A DNA stretch of 64,000 nt from a bacterium HR37 (GCA_002898375.1 BEIN01000003.1:91449-155448); one strand, 5' to 3'. Counted from the stretch's first letter, positions 1-8,920 are shown. A program made the numbers and translations. The notes: a model not told the origin generated them from the letters alone.

Positions 1-2
1 TT

Positions 3-443
3 CCTGAAGGACAGATAATAGGTTGTGCAGGGCCCCATTATTTCCTTTATCCACCACCTGACAAATGGCCACTTAACAAGTGGTTTGTGGAAGAGTACTC
101 TAAGAGGTACGGTAAGTATCCAACTTACCCATGTTATCATGCCTATCAAGCTCTTTACTCGTATAAGGCTGCTGTTGAAAAAGCAGGATCTATAGTTGGT
201 GGCTGGCCTACTGTTGAGGAAGTTGCAAAGATGATGTCTGGTCTTTCAATTCAAACTCCTTCAGGGCATCTATCCATAATGGAGAATCACGATGGTGTTG
301 AGGATGTGGTGGTTGGAATTACAAAGCTTACCCCTAAGTATCCATTCCCCATACTGGATCCGATAGAGGTTTTTCCGGCTCATATGGTTAATCCCCCAGT
401 TGGGATAAGAACCATTGACTGGATAAATAGCTGGGAAGTTTAG
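3..443 (+). CDS. Branched-chain amino acid type ABC transporter substrate-binding protein, 3' part
   Basis: This is the C-terminal part of a periplasmic solute-binding protein; the 5' end lies outside the window and frame 3 is open from the first bases. The visible 146 residues have the late-domain look of type I LivK/UrtA-like binding proteins, with helices such as YPCYHAYQALYSYKAAVEKAG and a closing segment ending in WINSWEV. It would bind a small amino acid or amide and hand it to the two permeases encoded 29 bases downstream. The substrate cannot be read from this fragment. Branched-chain amino acids are the default, but short amides or urea are possible because relatives serve urea and amide importers and this window holds an amidase. 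Confidence 0.8.
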   Translation, partial: PEGQIIGCAGPHYFLYPPPDKWPLNKWFVEEYSKRYGKYPTYPCYHAYQALYSYKAAVEKAGSIVGGWPTVEEVAKMMSGLSIQTPSGHLSIMENHDGVEDVVVGITKLTPKYPFPILDPIEVFPAHMVNPPVGIRTIDWINSWEV

Positions 444-472
444 ATTCCTGAGTTTGGATTAAGGTATCTTAA

Positions 473-1348
473 ATGCAGTGGTTTATTTATGTGCTTAATG
501 GTCTATATTTTACAGCGTTTATATTCCTTATATCTCTTGGTCTTAACATAATTCTTGGCGTAATGGGAATACTTAATCTGGCTCATGGATCTTTGTATGC
601 CATAGGTGCTTTTATGGCCGCATGGGTTATAATCACCCTAAGTGGGTTAAAGGGAGTACCAGTTCCTCTGTTATATATTTCTCTTATAAGTGGGGCATTG
701 CTTGCTGGCTTTGTTGGGTTGATAATAGAACGGGTATTGATAAGACCAATGTATGGACGTGCTCTTGAGTACCAGCTGCTTATAACCTTTGGTGCTTTGC
801 TTTTATTTGAGGACTTGATAAAGCTGGTATGGGGTGGAGAGGCTTACTATGCTTCTCAACCATTTGATATACTTGGGAAGATACAGATACTCGGTAATGC
901 TTATCCACTTTACTTTTTGCTTGTTATATTGGTTACCCTGATTGTGGGGTCAGCCGTGTGGGTGTTTATAACAAAAACCAAAATGGGCATAATGTTAAGA
1001 GCCCTTTCTCTTGATAGGGAGATGGCAACTGCGCTTGGATTGGAGATAGATAAACTAAGCACAATAGCGTTTGTACTTGGTGCAGCACTTGCAGGGCTTG
1101 CTGGTTCACTTATTGCTCCCACCACACCGGTTCTTCTGGGTTTTGGTATGGAGCCTCTTATTCTTGCGTTTATCGTTGTGGTTATAGGAGGACTGGGAAG
1201 CCTAAAAGGTGCTTTTATAGGCTCTGTTATAGTTGGCCAGATAAGGTCTATAGGAATTGTGGTTTTTCCTGAGATAGAGCTTGCAATACTTTTTCTTATT
1301 GCTGCTGTGATTCTTGTTGTAAAACCAGAAGGCCTTTTTGGGAGGTAA
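473..1348 (+). CDS. livH: ABC transporter permease, LivH type
   Basis: Inner-membrane permease of 291 residues, the first of two subunits forming the channel of a branched-chain amino acid type importer. It has about eight hydrophobic segments. The N-terminal block GLNIILGVMGILNLAHGSLY and the EAA-like loop near residues 180-190 (REMATALGLEIDKL) are characteristic of LivH. The ATG at 473 follows the binding-protein gene by 29 bases. Its stop overlaps the next start by one base (TAATG), which implies translational coupling with livM. Family assignment is firm; the transported substrate is not determined. Confidence 0.93.
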   Translation: MQWFIYVLNGLYFTAFIFLISLGLNIILGVMGILNLAHGSLYAIGAFMAAWVIITLSGLKGVPVPLLYISLISGALLAGFVGLIIERVLIRPMYGRALEYQLLITFGALLLFEDLIKLVWGGEAYYASQPFDILGKIQILGNAYPLYFLLVILVTLIVGSAVWVFITKTKMGIMLRALSLDREMATALGLEIDKLSTIAFVLGAALAGLAGSLIAPTTPVLLGFGMEPLILAFIVVVIGGLGSLKGAFIGSVIVGQIRSIGIVVFPEIELAILFLIAAVILVVKPEGLFGR

Positions 1349-2349
1349 TGGGGCAATTGAGATGGAGAGGATCTATATTGGGTCCACGTTTTTTTGTTTA
1401 CCTTTCCACCTTGGTCTTGCTTTTGATCTTACCCCTCTTGCTTTCCCCCTTTAATCTTATTCTGCTTGAGTATGGACTGGCTCTTGCTTTGGTAGGTCTT
1501 GGTTTTAATTTGCTTTTACGCTATACCGGGTTACTTTCCTTTGGCCACGGAGCATACTTTGCAACAGGAGCATATACGGTTGCAATGGTAGGCAGGTATA
1601 TTCCGGAGTTGTACTCACTAGAGATGCTTCTTCCTCTTTCTGTTTTATTCTCTTTTATCGTCTCGTTTGTATTTGGTTTTATATGTGTTAGGCATACAAG
1701 GATTTTCTTCGCAATACTTACCCTCTCTCTTTCAATGCTAGTTTTTGCCCTGCTGTTTAAGCTGTATCATATAACGGGTGGTTCTGATGGGCTTTATATA
1801 CCTATTCCCTCCGTATTTGGTATGGTTTTTAACAGAAGACCGGATTTCCTTTCCGGGTTTTTTTATTACTTTCTGGTGTTTGTGTTTGTAGTTGGCTTTC
1901 TTTTTATGAAGGCTGTAGTGAATTCCCCGTTCGGAAAAGCACTTCAAGCGATAAGGGACAATGAGATAAGGGCTGAGTTGGTTGGCATAAGGGTAAAAAG
2001 ATACAGATTATATGCTTTTGTAATCTCTGGTATTTTTACCGGTGTTGGTGGTGCTCTTTGGTCCTTTGTTAACGGACATGTAACACCGGAGGTTGCACAC
2101 TGGTTCTTTTCGGGTGAAATAGTTTATATGGTTCTTCTTGGGGGTTTTGCAAATTTTGAAGGGCCAATAATTGGGGCTATCGTTTTTACCTTCCTTAAGC
2201 TCTATGCTATGAGTTTTACAGAGTACTGGATGTTTATAATAGGTATAACACTTATAATCCTTGTTCTCTTACTCCCTACCGGGATTGCAGGGGGAATTTA
2301 CAGGTTGATAACTGAAATAAGAAAAGGAAAAACACTTAGTGGTATCTAA
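1348..2349 (+). CDS. livM: ABC transporter permease, LivM type
   Basis: Second membrane subunit of the importer, 333 residues, with about nine hydrophobic segments. It carries the LivM signature region GLGFNLLLRYTGLLSFGHGA near residues 50-70 and the cytoplasmic coupling loop FGKALQAIRDNEIRAELVGI near residues 195-215 that contacts the ATPases. It starts on the last base of the livH stop and ends on the first base of the livG start, so livH, livM and livG are read as one coupled unit. Length and motifs match the family. Substrate specificity rests on the binding protein, only part of which is in the window. Confidence 0.93.
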   Translation: MGQLRWRGSILGPRFFVYLSTLVLLLILPLLLSPFNLILLEYGLALALVGLGFNLLLRYTGLLSFGHGAYFATGAYTVAMVGRYIPELYSLEMLLPLSVLFSFIVSFVFGFICVRHTRIFFAILTLSLSMLVFALLFKLYHITGGSDGLYIPIPSVFGMVFNRRPDFLSGFFYYFLVFVFVVGFLFMKAVVNSPFGKALQAIRDNEIRAELVGIRVKRYRLYAFVISGIFTGVGGALWSFVNGHVTPEVAHWFFSGEIVYMVLLGGFANFEGPIIGAIVFTFLKLYAMSFTEYWMFIIGITLIILVLLLPTGIAGGIYRLITEIRKGKTLSGI

Positions 2350-3092
2350 TGATACTGTCTGTAGAGAAGCTTGAGAAGCAATTTGGAAGTTTAAAGGCAA
2401 TTGACGGTGTAAGCTTTGGAATAAGGGAAAGGGAGATAGTATCACTTATAGGCTCTAACGGTGCCGGTAAAACAACGCTTGTAAACCTTATAAGCGGTTA
2501 TTTAAAGCCTACAGCGGGGAGAATTTTTTTTGGTGGTAAGGACATAACTTATGCCTCTCCCTTTAAGAGGATTAAATTGGGTATAGGCAGGAGTTTTCAG
2601 ATAGTTCATCTATTTGAAGAGGCTACGGTTCTAGACAATGTAAGGACCCCGCTTTTTGCAAGGTATGGGAGGATTAAAAGCATACTCTGGTCTGCAGATA
2701 GTTATGTTGATATTACAAGGGAGGCTATTGGGATATTAAAGCTTTTCAATCTTTACGACAAAAAAGACTCTCCTGCAAAGGAGCTTTCTGAGGGGGAAAA
2801 AAAGATTCTTGATGTGGCAATGGCTTTTGCTCTTAAACCTAAGCTTCTTTTGCTGGATGAGCCAACAAGTGGGGTGGCTACCCATGATAAGTTTAGTGTT
2901 ATGAACACTATAGTGTCGGCTATAAGGAAGGAGGGAATTTCTGCTCTGATTATAGAACATGACATGGATATAGTCTCTAACTATTCTGATAATGTTTTGG
3001 TAATACACGAAGGTCGCATAATGGCTGAGGGAAAACCAGAAGATGTAATGCAAAATAAGGAGGTTAGGGAAACTATTCTCGGTATACAATGA
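2349..3092 (+). CDS. livG: ABC transporter ATP-binding protein, LivG type
   Basis: Cytoplasmic ATPase of 247 residues that powers the importer. The Walker A motif GSNGAGKT is near residue 35, the signature ELSEGEKKILDVAMA near 145, the Walker B LLLLDEPTSGVA near 170, and the switch histidine lies in IIEHDMDIV near 200. The order and the long helical insert after the Q-loop (IGRSFQIVHLFEEATVLDNV) are typical of LivG. The signature reads LSEGE instead of the common LSGGQ, a known variant in this family. It overlaps livF by four bases (ATGA), so the two ATPases are translationally coupled. Confidence 0.93.
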   Translation: MILSVEKLEKQFGSLKAIDGVSFGIREREIVSLIGSNGAGKTTLVNLISGYLKPTAGRIFFGGKDITYASPFKRIKLGIGRSFQIVHLFEEATVLDNVRTPLFARYGRIKSILWSADSYVDITREAIGILKLFNLYDKKDSPAKELSEGEKKILDVAMAFALKPKLLLLDEPTSGVATHDKFSVMNTIVSAIRKEGISALIIEHDMDIVSNYSDNVLVIHEGRIMAEGKPEDVMQNKEVRETILGIQ

Positions 3093-3796
3093 CGCTACTG
3101 GATATTGAAAACTTAGATTTTTTCATGGGTTCAACTCAGATACTGCGGTCTGTTTCCTTCAGTGTAAACGAGGGAGAGGCTGTGTGTCTTTTGGGAAGAA
3201 ATGGCTCTGGAAGAACCTCCATTATAAAAAACATAATAGGGCTGTATTTACCAAGGTCTGGAAAGATAGTGTTTAGGGGCAATGAGATAACCCGCATGCC
3301 ACCACGTAACAGGGTGTTAATGGGAATAGCGTATTCCCCTGAGGATTCAAGGTTGTTTTCTGAACTTACTGTAGAGGAAAACATTAAGATTGCAGCATGG
3401 GTTAGAGGGGAAAAAAACGATACATTCAATTTTGAGAGTGTGTTTGAGATATTTCCTGAGATTAAAAAGCTTATGAAAAGGAAGGGCCTTTACCTGAGTG
3501 GGGGGGAGAGAAAGATGGTCTCAATTGCTAGGGCTTTGGCTCTGTCCCCATCACTTTTATTGCTTGATGAATCATTTGAGGGATTGGCCCCTGTGGTTAT
3601 AAACAGATTTAAAGAGGCCTTAAAACAGATTAAGGATATGGGTGTTACCATACTCTTGGCAGAGTCCAATATAAAGGTTGCATCACTGGTTTCTGATAGG
3701 GCCTATATTGTCGAGAGAGGAGAGGTAATATTTGAAGGGCAGCCGCAGGAAATCCTTCAAAATGAAAAGCTCTTAAGGATCATAGGTGGGGGCTAA
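3089..3796 (+). CDS. livF: ABC transporter ATP-binding protein, LivF type
   Basis: Second ATPase of the importer, 235 residues. It shows Walker A GRNGSGRT (Arg where most members have Lys before Thr), signature YLSGGERKMVSIARAL, and Walker B LLLLDESFEGLAP. The usual Asp-Glu-Pro of Walker B is DES here, and the switch position is AESN where His is common. The Walker A Lys-to-Arg change and the loss of the switch His suggest this subunit may be weakly catalytic, with LivG doing most of the ATP work; that is inference. It is the last gene of the operon and converges on cofH with a six-base gap. Confidence 0.9.
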   Translation: MTLLDIENLDFFMGSTQILRSVSFSVNEGEAVCLLGRNGSGRTSIIKNIIGLYLPRSGKIVFRGNEITRMPPRNRVLMGIAYSPEDSRLFSELTVEENIKIAAWVRGEKNDTFNFESVFEIFPEIKKLMKRKGLYLSGGERKMVSIARALALSPSLLLLDESFEGLAPVVINRFKEALKQIKDMGVTILLAESNIKVASLVSDRAYIVERGEVIFEGQPQEILQNEKLLRIIGGG

Positions 3797-3802
3797 GGGG
3801 TG

Positions 3803-5002
3803 TTAATCCGTTTCCTTATCAAATACCTTTATAATGTCATAGGTCGTTGTTCTCTGAGCAGGTATCCTTCCAATCTCCCTTGTAAGACGACGAAACTCTT
3901 CTGGAGGAAAGTACTGTCCATGGTTTGCCCCTGCTGCGCGGGAGATGTGTTCCTCCATAAGCGTTCCTCCAAAATCATTTGCCCCTGCCGTTAGGGAGAA
4001 CTGAGCAAACTGTGGACCTTGCTTAACCCAGGAAACCTGTATGTTGTTTATCCATCCACGAAGCATAAGCCTGGATACAGCATACATCTTTAGTTGATCA
4101 AGATCCGTAGGACCCGGTCTTACCTTCCCCTTGGAGTGCCTGTAAAGGCGGGTATTCCAAGGTATGTACCTTAAAGGTACAAACTCTGTAAATCCTCCAG
4201 TCTCCTTCTGGATATCCCTTAGAATTGCGATATGCTTTGCCCAGTGATATGGTCTATCTATATGACCATACATGATTGTTGATGTGGTTCGCATACCTGC
4301 TTTGTGTGCCTTTTTTATTATTCTGATCCAGACCTCAGTGGGTATCTTTCGAGGGGCTATGATCCTTCTTACCTCTTCATCCAGGATTTCAGCTGCAGTC
4401 CCCGGGAAGGTGTTATGCCCTACGTCTTTTAACATCTGGATAAAGTCTTCTTCACTTATATTCAGTGTTTTTGCCCCATAGTATATCTCAAACGGTGAAA
4501 ATGCGTGTGTGTGCATCTGAGGGACTGCTTTTTTCACCGTTTTAATAACCTCTATATAGAACCTGCCATCTATATCAGGATGCATACCCCCTTGCATACA
4601 CACCTCGGTAGCACCGTTTTCCCATGCCTCTATCGTTTTCTGTGCAATCTCCTCCATTGTGAGGAAATAAGCCCTTTCATCTCCTTCAGGAGCCATAAAG
4701 TTACAGAAGCCACACCATACGTTACAGATGTTGGTAAAGTTAATGTTTCTGTTTATAACATAGGTAACTACATCCCCTACGTCTTCACGTCTTATGTGGT
4801 CTGCAGCAACTACAAGTAGGGAAAGCTCATCTATATCCTCTATGTTGAACAAATACTCACCTTCTTCTACAGAGATCTCCTCCCCAACAAGGGCTTTGTA
4901 AATGATTTGAGATGTCTTCCCGTTTACTCTCGAAAGCAGAGTATCCAAGCCATAACTCCTATTTTCTTCTATTCTCTGAATTATTTCCTTGATGTCTTCC
5001 AT
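3803..5002 (-). CDS. cofH: CofH: 5-amino-6-ribitylaminouracil--tyrosine 4-hydroxyphenyl transferase
   Basis: Radical SAM enzyme of 399 residues. It joins tyrosine to 5-amino-6-ribitylaminouracil, the first half-reaction in making the 8-hydroxy-5-deazaflavin (Fo) chromophore of coenzyme F420. The CX3CX2C cluster motif is at C93, C97 and C100. Family blocks follow: CMQGGMHPD, the HTHAFSPFEI box, FPGTAAEIL, TSTIMYGHID, and GGFTEFVPLRY. The start at 5002 has a strong AAGGAGG site and lies 12 bases behind the cofG stop, so the pair forms an operon. CofH resembles menaquinone futalosine-pathway enzymes, but the adjacent CofG and the FTEFVPLRY block favour CofH. Confidence 0.9.
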   Translation of the reverse strand: MEDIKEIIQRIEENRSYGLDTLLSRVNGKTSQIIYKALVGEEISVEEGEYLFNIEDIDELSLLVVAADHIRREDVGDVVTYVINRNINFTNICNVWCGFCNFMAPEGDERAYFLTMEEIAQKTIEAWENGATEVCMQGGMHPDIDGRFYIEVIKTVKKAVPQMHTHAFSPFEIYYGAKTLNISEEDFIQMLKDVGHNTFPGTAAEILDEEVRRIIAPRKIPTEVWIRIIKKAHKAGMRTTSTIMYGHIDRPYHWAKHIAILRDIQKETGGFTEFVPLRYIPWNTRLYRHSKGKVRPGPTDLDQLKMYAVSRLMLRGWINNIQVSWVKQGPQFAQFSLTAGANDFGGTLMEEHISRAAGANHGQYFPPEEFRRLTREIGRIPAQRTTTYDIIKVFDKETD

Positions 5003-5014
5003 TTGCCCTCCTTA

Positions 5015-6271
5015 TCAAGTTGCTACATAACCTGAGTTATCAATAACGTTTTGTACTCTTTCTAGAACCTTATTACTTAAGAACTCGTTTCCTATGAATT
5101 CGGGGTATACTGGAAGCCTTTCTCTTAGAATAAAGCCAAGTTCTCCTAATGCTCTTTCCATTCTCTGAACCTGAGGCCATGGGGCTTCAGGGTTTACATA
5201 ATCTATTGTAAGTGGGGAAACCCCTCCTAGGTCATTGGCCCCCGCAATTACGAATAGAGGAAAGGTTCTTGAGTTTAGATTTGGAGGTATCTGTATATTC
5301 ATTTTCTCTCCAAATATGAGACGCGAGACAGCTACAGTTTTTAACATCTCAACAAGGGTTGGAGCCGGGTGCTTTTCCATTGGAATCCCTGGTTTCGGGC
5401 TGAAGTTCTGAATGATTATTTCCTGTATATGACCGTAGTCATCCCACAGCTTTTTTATGGCAAAAAGTGAGTCAACCCTTTCTTCCCAGGTTTCCCCGAT
5501 TCCCACCAATATGCCTGAGGTCCAGGCAATTCTAAGCTCACCTGCATCCTCCATGGTCTTTAACCTAAGCTTTGGAACCTTATCAGGTGACCTGTAGTGA
5601 GCCTCCCCCTTTCGAAGAAGCCTCATGCTTACGGTTTCAAGCATAAGCCCCATGCTGGCATTTGATTCTTTTAGAGCAGCAAGCTCATCCCGACTTGCAA
5701 CCCCCATGTTTGTGTGAGGGAAAATGTTTTCCTTTAATCCGGCCTCACACATATCAACCAGGTACTCTGCAGTTGTTTTATAGCCAAGTTCTCTAAGAGC
5801 GTTACGGTATACCTCATAGATCTTCTCGGGTTTGTCTCCGGTTACAAAAAGGAGTTCTGTGCATCCAAGACGTGCCCCACCCCTTGCCATCTCTAGAACT
5901 TCATCTGGAGGGATAAGAAGTTCACCTTCTCCAGGCTCGATTCTGAAGGTACAGTATCCACACCTATCACGACAGAGCCTTGTAAGGGGAACAAATACGT
6001 TTTTGGAGAAGGTAACAGTTTTACCTTTTCCCCTTTCCCTTATCTTGGAGGCGGCAAAAACAAGAAAAGGGATTTCTTCATCATTTACTTCCCCTAGGAA
6101 AAGTGCTTCTTCCCTGCTTATTGTTTCCCCTGCAATTGATTTGGTAAGTATATTTTCTAACCTAGGGCTTGGCCTTTCTAGGGAATAGGTTTGTATACCA
6201 AAGTCCCTGAACATGCTTCTTATCTTCTGTGAATCCAGCAAGCTCTCTATGTCGCCCGTTAAAAAACCCAT
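5015..6271 (-). CDS. cofG: CofG: 7,8-didemethyl-8-hydroxy-5-deazariboflavin synthase
   Basis: Radical SAM enzyme that closes the deazaflavin ring on the CofH product to give Fo, precursor of coenzyme F420. Counting from the ATG at 6271 it has 418 residues with the CX3CX2C motif at C100, C104 and C107. The family block with SASMGLMLETVS-like sequence, GILVGIGETWEERV, and the IQNFSPKPG segment are present. Start choice is open. The ATG at 6271 has AAGGA seven bases upstream. An in-frame TTG at 6319 sits six bases behind a perfect AGGAGG, and the longest reading begins at a TTG at 6337. The later F420 genes (cofC, cofD, cofE) are not in the window. Confidence 0.88.
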   Translation of the reverse strand: MGFLTGDIESLLDSQKIRSMFRDFGIQTYSLERPSPRLENILTKSIAGETISREEALFLGEVNDEEIPFLVFAASKIRERGKGKTVTFSKNVFVPLTRLCRDRCGYCTFRIEPGEGELLIPPDEVLEMARGGARLGCTELLFVTGDKPEKIYEVYRNALRELGYKTTAEYLVDMCEAGLKENIFPHTNMGVASRDELAALKESNASMGLMLETVSMRLLRKGEAHYRSPDKVPKLRLKTMEDAGELRIAWTSGILVGIGETWEERVDSLFAIKKLWDDYGHIQEIIIQNFSPKPGIPMEKHPAPTLVEMLKTVAVSRLIFGEKMNIQIPPNLNSRTFPLFVIAGANDLGGVSPLTIDYVNPEAPWPQVQRMERALGELGFILRERLPVYPEFIGNEFLSNKVLERVQNVIDNSGYVAT

Positions 6272-6370
6272 GTTTTCATCCTTAGGTTTGTTTTGATAAC
6301 AGTTCTTATAATCACACAAATACTGCCTCCTTGTCAAGTGGTGTATAAATTAGGAAGAAACCGAAAGAAC

Positions 6371-6400
6371 TTGATACTTAACCCGTTTACGGTATATAGT
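6371..6400 (+). promoter_or_regulatory. Putative sigma70-type promoter of the M24 peptidase gene
   Basis: TTGATA at 6371-6376 and TATAGT at 6395-6400 are separated by 18 bases. The expected transcription start falls about nine bases downstream, on or next to the GTG start codon at 6409, which has no ribosome binding site. This suggests a leaderless message. The match is visual only. Confidence 0.5.
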
Positions 6401-6408
6401 TTTCTACT

Positions 6409-7536
6409 GTGAGAGAGGAGACACTTCTTATAATCGATTCAAGCGAGCAAAACGCTGATCTCCTTTATAGAACGGGTTTCTTTATACCTGATCCGGCTAT
6501 CTTTGTGGAGCACAGGAAAAAGAAGATGCTTTTTCTGAGTGACCTTGAGCTGGAAAGAGCAAGAAAGGAAGCCAGGGTTGATGTGGTTTTCCCGCTGTCA
6601 GAGTACAGAAAGAGGATTTCTCCTAAAAGGCGAAGTAAGGCTGGATTTACGGACATAGTGGATTTGATCTTTAAGGAGTATGGAATAAAAAGGGCAGTTG
6701 TCCCGGGTAGGTTTCCTCTAAAGTATGCAGATGAGTTAAGAAAACTCGGTTACAAAATAACCTACAAGAAGAGGGAGCCTTTTTTTGAAGAGAGGTTAAA
6801 AAAAACTCCTAGGGAAGTGGGGTATATAAGAGAGGCATTGAGAAAAACAGCAAGGGCTATGGGGATTGCTATAGAGATGATAGCCTCTTCTGAGGTTCGA
6901 AAAGGCAGGCTTTTTCTGGGTGGCAAAGAGCTTACCTCCGAGAGAATAAAAGGGGAGGTAAACGCTGAACTTTCAAGAATGGGATATGTAGCATCACACA
7001 CAATAGTTGCGTGTGGTGTTCACTCTTCCATGCCTCATCACAGTGGAGAGGGGCCTATTTTTGTTAACCAACCAATCGTTATAGATATATTCCCAAGATC
7101 TCAAAAAAACGGGTATTTTGGAGATATGACAAGGACAGTGGTAAAGGGAACGCCATCGGCAGAGCTTAGGAGGATGTATAGAGCTGTCCTTGAGGGACAG
7201 AGGCTTGCTATAAGCCTTATAAGGGATGGGGTAAAAGCAAAGGAGGTGCATCAGGCTGTAGTGGAGCTATTTAAAAAACTTGGCTTTGAAACCGGTAATA
7301 TAGATGGGAAGCAACAGGGATTTATACACTCTACAGGACATGGGCTAGGGCTTGAGATTCATGAGCCCCCAAGGATTGGTCCAGGGGATGATGTCTTACA
7401 CGAAGGAAACGTGGTAACAGTTGAGCCTGGGCTTTACTATGAGAGGCTAGGTGGTATAAGGATCGAAGACGTTGTAGTGGTAAAGAAGGACGGGTGTGTT
7501 AACCTTACCAGATATCCAAAGGTCTTTAGGGTTTAG
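6409..7536 (+). CDS. M24 family metallopeptidase (Xaa-Pro aminopeptidase-like)
   Basis: Cytoplasmic metallopeptidase of 375 residues. The N-terminal creatinase-like domain covers about residues 1-125 and the pita-bread M24 catalytic domain about 135-375. The five expected metal ligands are visible: Asp in PIVIDIFPR, Asp in YFGDMTRTV, His in HSTGHGLGLEIHE, Glu in VTVEPGLYY, and Glu in RIEDVVV. It should remove N-terminal residues ahead of proline or cleave short prolyl peptides. The GTG start at 6409 lacks a ribosome binding site and sits where a promoter predicts the transcript start. A TTG-started gene follows three bases after the stop, so both are probably co-transcribed. Confidence 0.85.
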   Translation: MREETLLIIDSSEQNADLLYRTGFFIPDPAIFVEHRKKKMLFLSDLELERARKEARVDVVFPLSEYRKRISPKRRSKAGFTDIVDLIFKEYGIKRAVVPGRFPLKYADELRKLGYKITYKKREPFFEERLKKTPREVGYIREALRKTARAMGIAIEMIASSEVRKGRLFLGGKELTSERIKGEVNAELSRMGYVASHTIVACGVHSSMPHHSGEGPIFVNQPIVIDIFPRSQKNGYFGDMTRTVVKGTPSAELRRMYRAVLEGQRLAISLIRDGVKAKEVHQAVVELFKKLGFETGNIDGKQQGFIHSTGHGLGLEIHEPPRIGPGDDVLHEGNVVTVEPGLYYERLGGIRIEDVVVVKKDGCVNLTRYPKVFRV

Positions 7537-7538
7537 TC

Positions 7539-8492
7539 TTGGATACCATAACTCATGGGCTTATTGGGGCTTCTTTATCTAAAGCGGGTTTCTATCAAAG
7601 ATTCGGTAGGACTGCAATCCTTGCCTCTACACTTGGTGCTGTTTTTCCTGACTTTGATATAGTTGCCTCTTTGTTCGGGCCAGAGTCCTCTCTACGATAC
7701 CATAGGGGGATAACTCACTCTTTAGTCTGTGCTCCTTTCTTTGCTATGGTTTTGGCTCTGTTTATTTACAGGTTCTCCTCTTTAAAGAGGTTTCCTTTTA
7801 TAGTTCTAATGGTGGCTCTGGGTATATACTCTCATATATTCTTTGACCTTCTAACATCGTATGGAACAATGGTTTTTGCCCCTTTGAGTGTAAAGCGCTA
7901 CAGCTTGAACCTGGTGTTTATTCTGGATCCATTTATTACAGTTCCTGTCTTGCTGGGGCTGGTGGTTGGTTCGTATAGGAAAGAATTGGCCTTTAGGGTT
8001 TCTGTATCCTTGTTTTTGTTTCTTTTTCTCTATTTGCTTGTGTGCTCTTATGCAAAAGGGGTGGCTTTAAAAAAGCTAAAGGAGTTTTCCTCCGGTATGC
8101 AGGTTGAGGTTATAAGGTCATCTATATATCCGGGGATGCTTGCCCCGGTTTTTTGGATGGGGGTTGTTGAGACTAGAGATGCCTTTTACAAAGTTGATAT
8201 TGATATTTACCGAGGAGAAGCAAGGGTTTTTAAAAGGTTTGGAAAGATTCAGGACAATCAATTTACGGAGCTTGCAAGGCAACTTAGGGTAACAAAAGTA
8301 TATCTTTGGTTTGCAGATTTTCCGGTCATGCAGTACAGAAACGAAAACGGAAAACACGTTGTTGAGTTTTTTGATCTAAGATTTGGTATGATACCTGATA
8401 GGATTCCGTTTAAGTTAGAGGTTATCTTTAGTAGAAATGGTTCTTTAGAACGTGTGTTTTTAAATGGAAGGCTTGTGGAAAGGCAGGGTTAG
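7539..8492 (+). CDS. YbcI/DUF457-type membrane-bound metal-dependent hydrolase
   Basis: Integral membrane protein of 317 residues. The N-terminal motif MDTITHGLIGASLSK, the PDFD motif in GAVFPDFDIV (near residue 38), and RYHRGITHSL (near residue 55) are the metal-binding signature of the DUF457/YbcI family, followed by about five hydrophobic segments to residue 175. The C-terminal half (about 180-317) is soluble and likely faces the periplasm or cytoplasm as a beta-rich domain. The reaction is not known for the family; some members are linked to envelope or SOS functions. The TTG start is inferred from the conserved N-terminus. It is transcribed with the upstream peptidase. Confidence 0.75.
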   Translation: MDTITHGLIGASLSKAGFYQRFGRTAILASTLGAVFPDFDIVASLFGPESSLRYHRGITHSLVCAPFFAMVLALFIYRFSSLKRFPFIVLMVALGIYSHIFFDLLTSYGTMVFAPLSVKRYSLNLVFILDPFITVPVLLGLVVGSYRKELAFRVSVSLFLFLFLYLLVCSYAKGVALKKLKEFSSGMQVEVIRSSIYPGMLAPVFWMGVVETRDAFYKVDIDIYRGEARVFKRFGKIQDNQFTELARQLRVTKVYLWFADFPVMQYRNENGKHVVEFFDLRFGMIPDRIPFKLEVIFSRNGSLERVFLNGRLVERQG

Positions 8493-8499
8493 GAGAACT

Positions 8500-8859
8500 C
8501 TATTTCCACCAAACCTCTAATACACATTCATTGCTACCTTCGTATCGACACCTGGTGTGCTTTGCAATTACCTCCTTTGCACCTGCCATTAAAAGTGCCT
8601 TGTATTCTGCAACCGGTTCTATTGATTTAAAATCTCCGCTACCTATCAACTTATCGTAAATCCTTATTAAGCGGTTTAGAAGTGGGGTAGGATACCATTC
8701 TGTTTTGTTAAAGCTGCCTTCCCAAAACTCTCTGTCCTTCTCAGTTAGGTATCCAAGTATCTCTTTCCAGATACTTACTCCATGTGTTTTCTTTATGTAC
8801 TCTTTTGCGTGAGCGAAAATAGAGCCTTTTGCTTTTCCTTCGCCTATTGGCTCACTCAT
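8500..8859 (-). CDS. Small protein resembling the TIGR02265/DUF2378 myxobacterial family
   Basis: A 119-residue soluble protein of unknown function. After a short head, residues 10-80 (KGSIFAHAKEYI, WKEILGYL, WYPTPLLNRLIRIYDKLIGSGD) resemble the start of the TIGR02265/DUF2378 family found mainly in myxobacteria. The closing stretch CRYEGSNECVLEVWW resembles the Cys-containing end of V4R/heme-NO-binding-like domains. Typical members are longer, so this looks like a compact form missing the middle. The similarity is from memory of the pattern and is tentative. It is divergent from mazG, sharing a 61-base upstream region, and converges with the DUF457 gene. Confidence 0.5.
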   Translation of the reverse strand: MSEPIGEGKAKGSIFAHAKEYIKKTHGVSIWKEILGYLTEKDREFWEGSFNKTEWYPTPLLNRLIRIYDKLIGSGDFKSIEPVAEYKALLMAGAKEVIAKHTRCRYEGSNECVLEVWWK

Positions 8860-8920
8860 TGACCTTATAGGGCTCAGTTAGTAATCTTAAAGGTTAATTA
8901 TAGCCAGTTTGGAGAGTGCA

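Noticed and set aside
910..1356. Antisense open frame over livH, and many similar frames elsewhere
   Set aside because: These are shadow frames of strongly coding genes, with no start signals and low-complexity translations.
3803..6271. MqnC/MqnE menaquinone enzymes instead of CofG/CofH
   Set aside because: The SMGLMLETVS block and the paired CofH FTEFVPLRY block fit the F420 pathway, and no other futalosine-pathway gene is nearby.
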